Shown here: piece after piece, positions 4,927 to 5,724 of the stretch
How positions within the stretch are numbered: the first letter of the stretch is position 1
Layout: the number at the start of each line of letters is the position of its first letter
NCBI GenBank assembly: GCA_002692165.1
Contig: NZJL01000071.1
Span: 6,908-12,631, forward strand
Reading direction: 5' to 3'
DNA: 5,724 bases
Origin: Porticoccaceae bacterium
GTDB taxonomy: Bacteria > Pseudomonadota > Gammaproteobacteria > Pseudomonadales > Porticoccaceae
Program-made: the position numbers and the translations under genes
Notes under the pieces: model-generated
What the model was told of the DNA's origin: nothing
The model's input: the letters and a program-made list of their open reading frames with translations, nothing else
Database searches by the model: none

Positions 4927-5724
4927 TTATTCCTCTAATCTACCATTCCCGTCGAACCGCATTTCCTTGGGTACCTCTGGTGATGGCTTTCGAGACCCGG
5001 TCGCTCCGCGATTAAGGCTGTTCAGGCCAAACACATAAGCTATAACCTGAGCCACCGCATAGTATAGAGCTTCTGGGACGGATTGCTTAATTTCCGTAGT
5101 AAAATAAATGGCTCGCGCTAGCGAAGGTGAGGCAAATAGAGGTACTCCAGATTCTTTCGCCTTGTCACGAATAGTTTGGGACAAGAAGTCTGCCCCCTTG
5201 GCTACAACCACCGGCGCCTCATCAGAAGCAGGATCATAAGTTAATGCCACCGCAAAGTGTTCCGGGTTTACAATCACCACATCAGCATCTGCGACTGCCT
5301 GAATCATTGAGCCCATTGCCATCTCACGCTGTTTCTTTCTGATTTGCGCCTTGACTTCAGGCCGACCCTCTGTGTCTTTCATCTCATCCTTGATCTCTTG
5401 CTTGGTCATCTTCATTTTTTTGTTGAATTCGAAGATTTGATAGGGCACATCGATGGCGGCAGGAATTAGTAAAGTTAGAGTCACAAGCACTGTCCCAAAA
5501 GCTATTAGCGCCCCTGCCTCAGCCAGAGCAGGTTTTAGGTCCATCATTCCAAGATAAATGATGCTATCGAATCGCTGGCTTACTACTAGATAAAGCACTC
5601 CGCCAACTAATAGAAATTTAAGTAGCGCCTTTGTAAGACCGACCAAAGCCTGTAGACCAAACATTCGCTTCAAGCCGGTCAACGGATTAAGCTTGTTAGC
5701 CTTAGGGACGAGTGACTTGAGAGA
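4927..5724 (-). CDS. flhB: Flagellar type III export switch protein FlhB, C-terminal two thirds (partial)
   Basis: The reading frame is open to the right edge; the 265 residues present begin SLKSLVPKANKLNPLTGLKR, a standard FlhB interior sequence, so the TTG at 5682 is not the start. About 115 N-terminal residues are missing compared with a typical 380-residue FlhB. The last two membrane segments are visible (about residues 34-50 and 68-90 of the fragment), then the basic linker with EIKDEMKDTEGRPEVKAQIR, then the cytoplasmic FlhB-CC domain. The autocleavage motif reads NPEH (5268-5257) in place of the usual NPTH, followed by the canonical FAVALTYD, APVVVAKGAD, GVPLFASPSLARA and VPEALYYAVAQVIAYVF blocks. 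In the known family, FlhB cleaves itself between Asn and Pro and, with FliK, switches export from rod/hook to filament substrates. The tail ends VPKEMRFDGNGRLEE. It is followed after 23 nt by the DamX-like gene. Confidence 0.97.
   Translation of the reverse strand, partial: SLKSLVPKANKLNPLTGLKRMFGLQALVGLTKALLKFLLVGGVLYLVVSQRFDSIIYLGMMDLKPALAEAGALIAFGTVLVTLTLLIPAAIDVPYQIFEFNKKMKMTKQEIKDEMKDTEGRPEVKAQIRKKQREMAMGSMIQAVADADVVIVNPEHFAVALTYDPASDEAPVVVAKGADFLSQTIRDKAKESGVPLFASPSLARAIYFTTEIKQSVPEALYYAVAQVIAYVFGLNSLNRGATGSRKPSPEVPKEMRFDGNGRLEE
5257..5268 (-). other. FlhB autocleavage motif, NPEH variant
   Basis: The codons AAC CCG GAA CAC encode N-P-E-H at the site where most FlhB and type III SctU proteins have N-P-T-H. 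The Asn and Pro that carry out and define the cleavage, and the His, are all retained, so cleavage is still expected; only the third position differs. Confidence 0.85.

Noticed and set aside
5680..5682. TTG at 5682 as the start of FlhB
   Set aside because: The frame is open upstream to the window edge and encodes the conserved FlhB segment (PKANKLNPL), so the gene simply continues beyond the window.

Overview
The window sits where two flagellar operons converge, in what looks like a gammaproteobacterium. The evidence for that assignment is limited to family resemblance: the tail of a FliA-type sigma-28 factor, a FlhB with a typical proteobacterial C-terminal domain, and a SPOR protein built like the DamX family. 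The average base composition and even codon use show no obvious horizontally acquired insert. The species cannot be named from this sequence.

Left half, + strand (1-1596): the last 46 codons of fliA are followed after 2 nt by an unrecognised 175-residue soluble protein (144-671). Next come two adjacent genes, 708-872 (54 aa) and 904-1596 (230 aa). Their products start with nearly the same membrane segment, and both have the same ribosome-binding site at the same spacing, so they look like an old tandem duplication in which only the second copy has a large C-terminal domain. The 54-aa gene is easily missed, and the 230-aa gene is easily over-extended to a GTG at 790. A short hairpin lies in the 56-nt convergent junction (1597-1652).

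Right half, - strand (5724 down to 1653): the C-terminal two thirds of FlhB enters from the right edge. It is followed in the same direction, at close spacing, by three genes. The first is a 625-residue protein with a degenerate P-loop/AAA-like cytoplasmic domain, one membrane helix, an acidic linker and a C-terminal SPOR domain. The second is a 110-residue acidic coiled-coil protein with a TTG start. The third is a 333-residue acidic, single-span, coiled-coil membrane protein whose start overlaps the preceding stop (ATGA).

Taken together, six genes of no assigned flagellar function lie between fliA and flhB, three attached to each flagellar transcription unit. Their products are mostly single-span membrane or coiled-coil proteins with strongly acidic low-complexity parts, and one probably binds peptidoglycan through SPOR. 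The most economical inference is a lineage-specific envelope or polar scaffold accessory to the flagellum. That is inferred from gene order and protein architecture and is not shown directly. No tRNA, rRNA, CRISPR array, insertion sequence or convincing promoter was seen.
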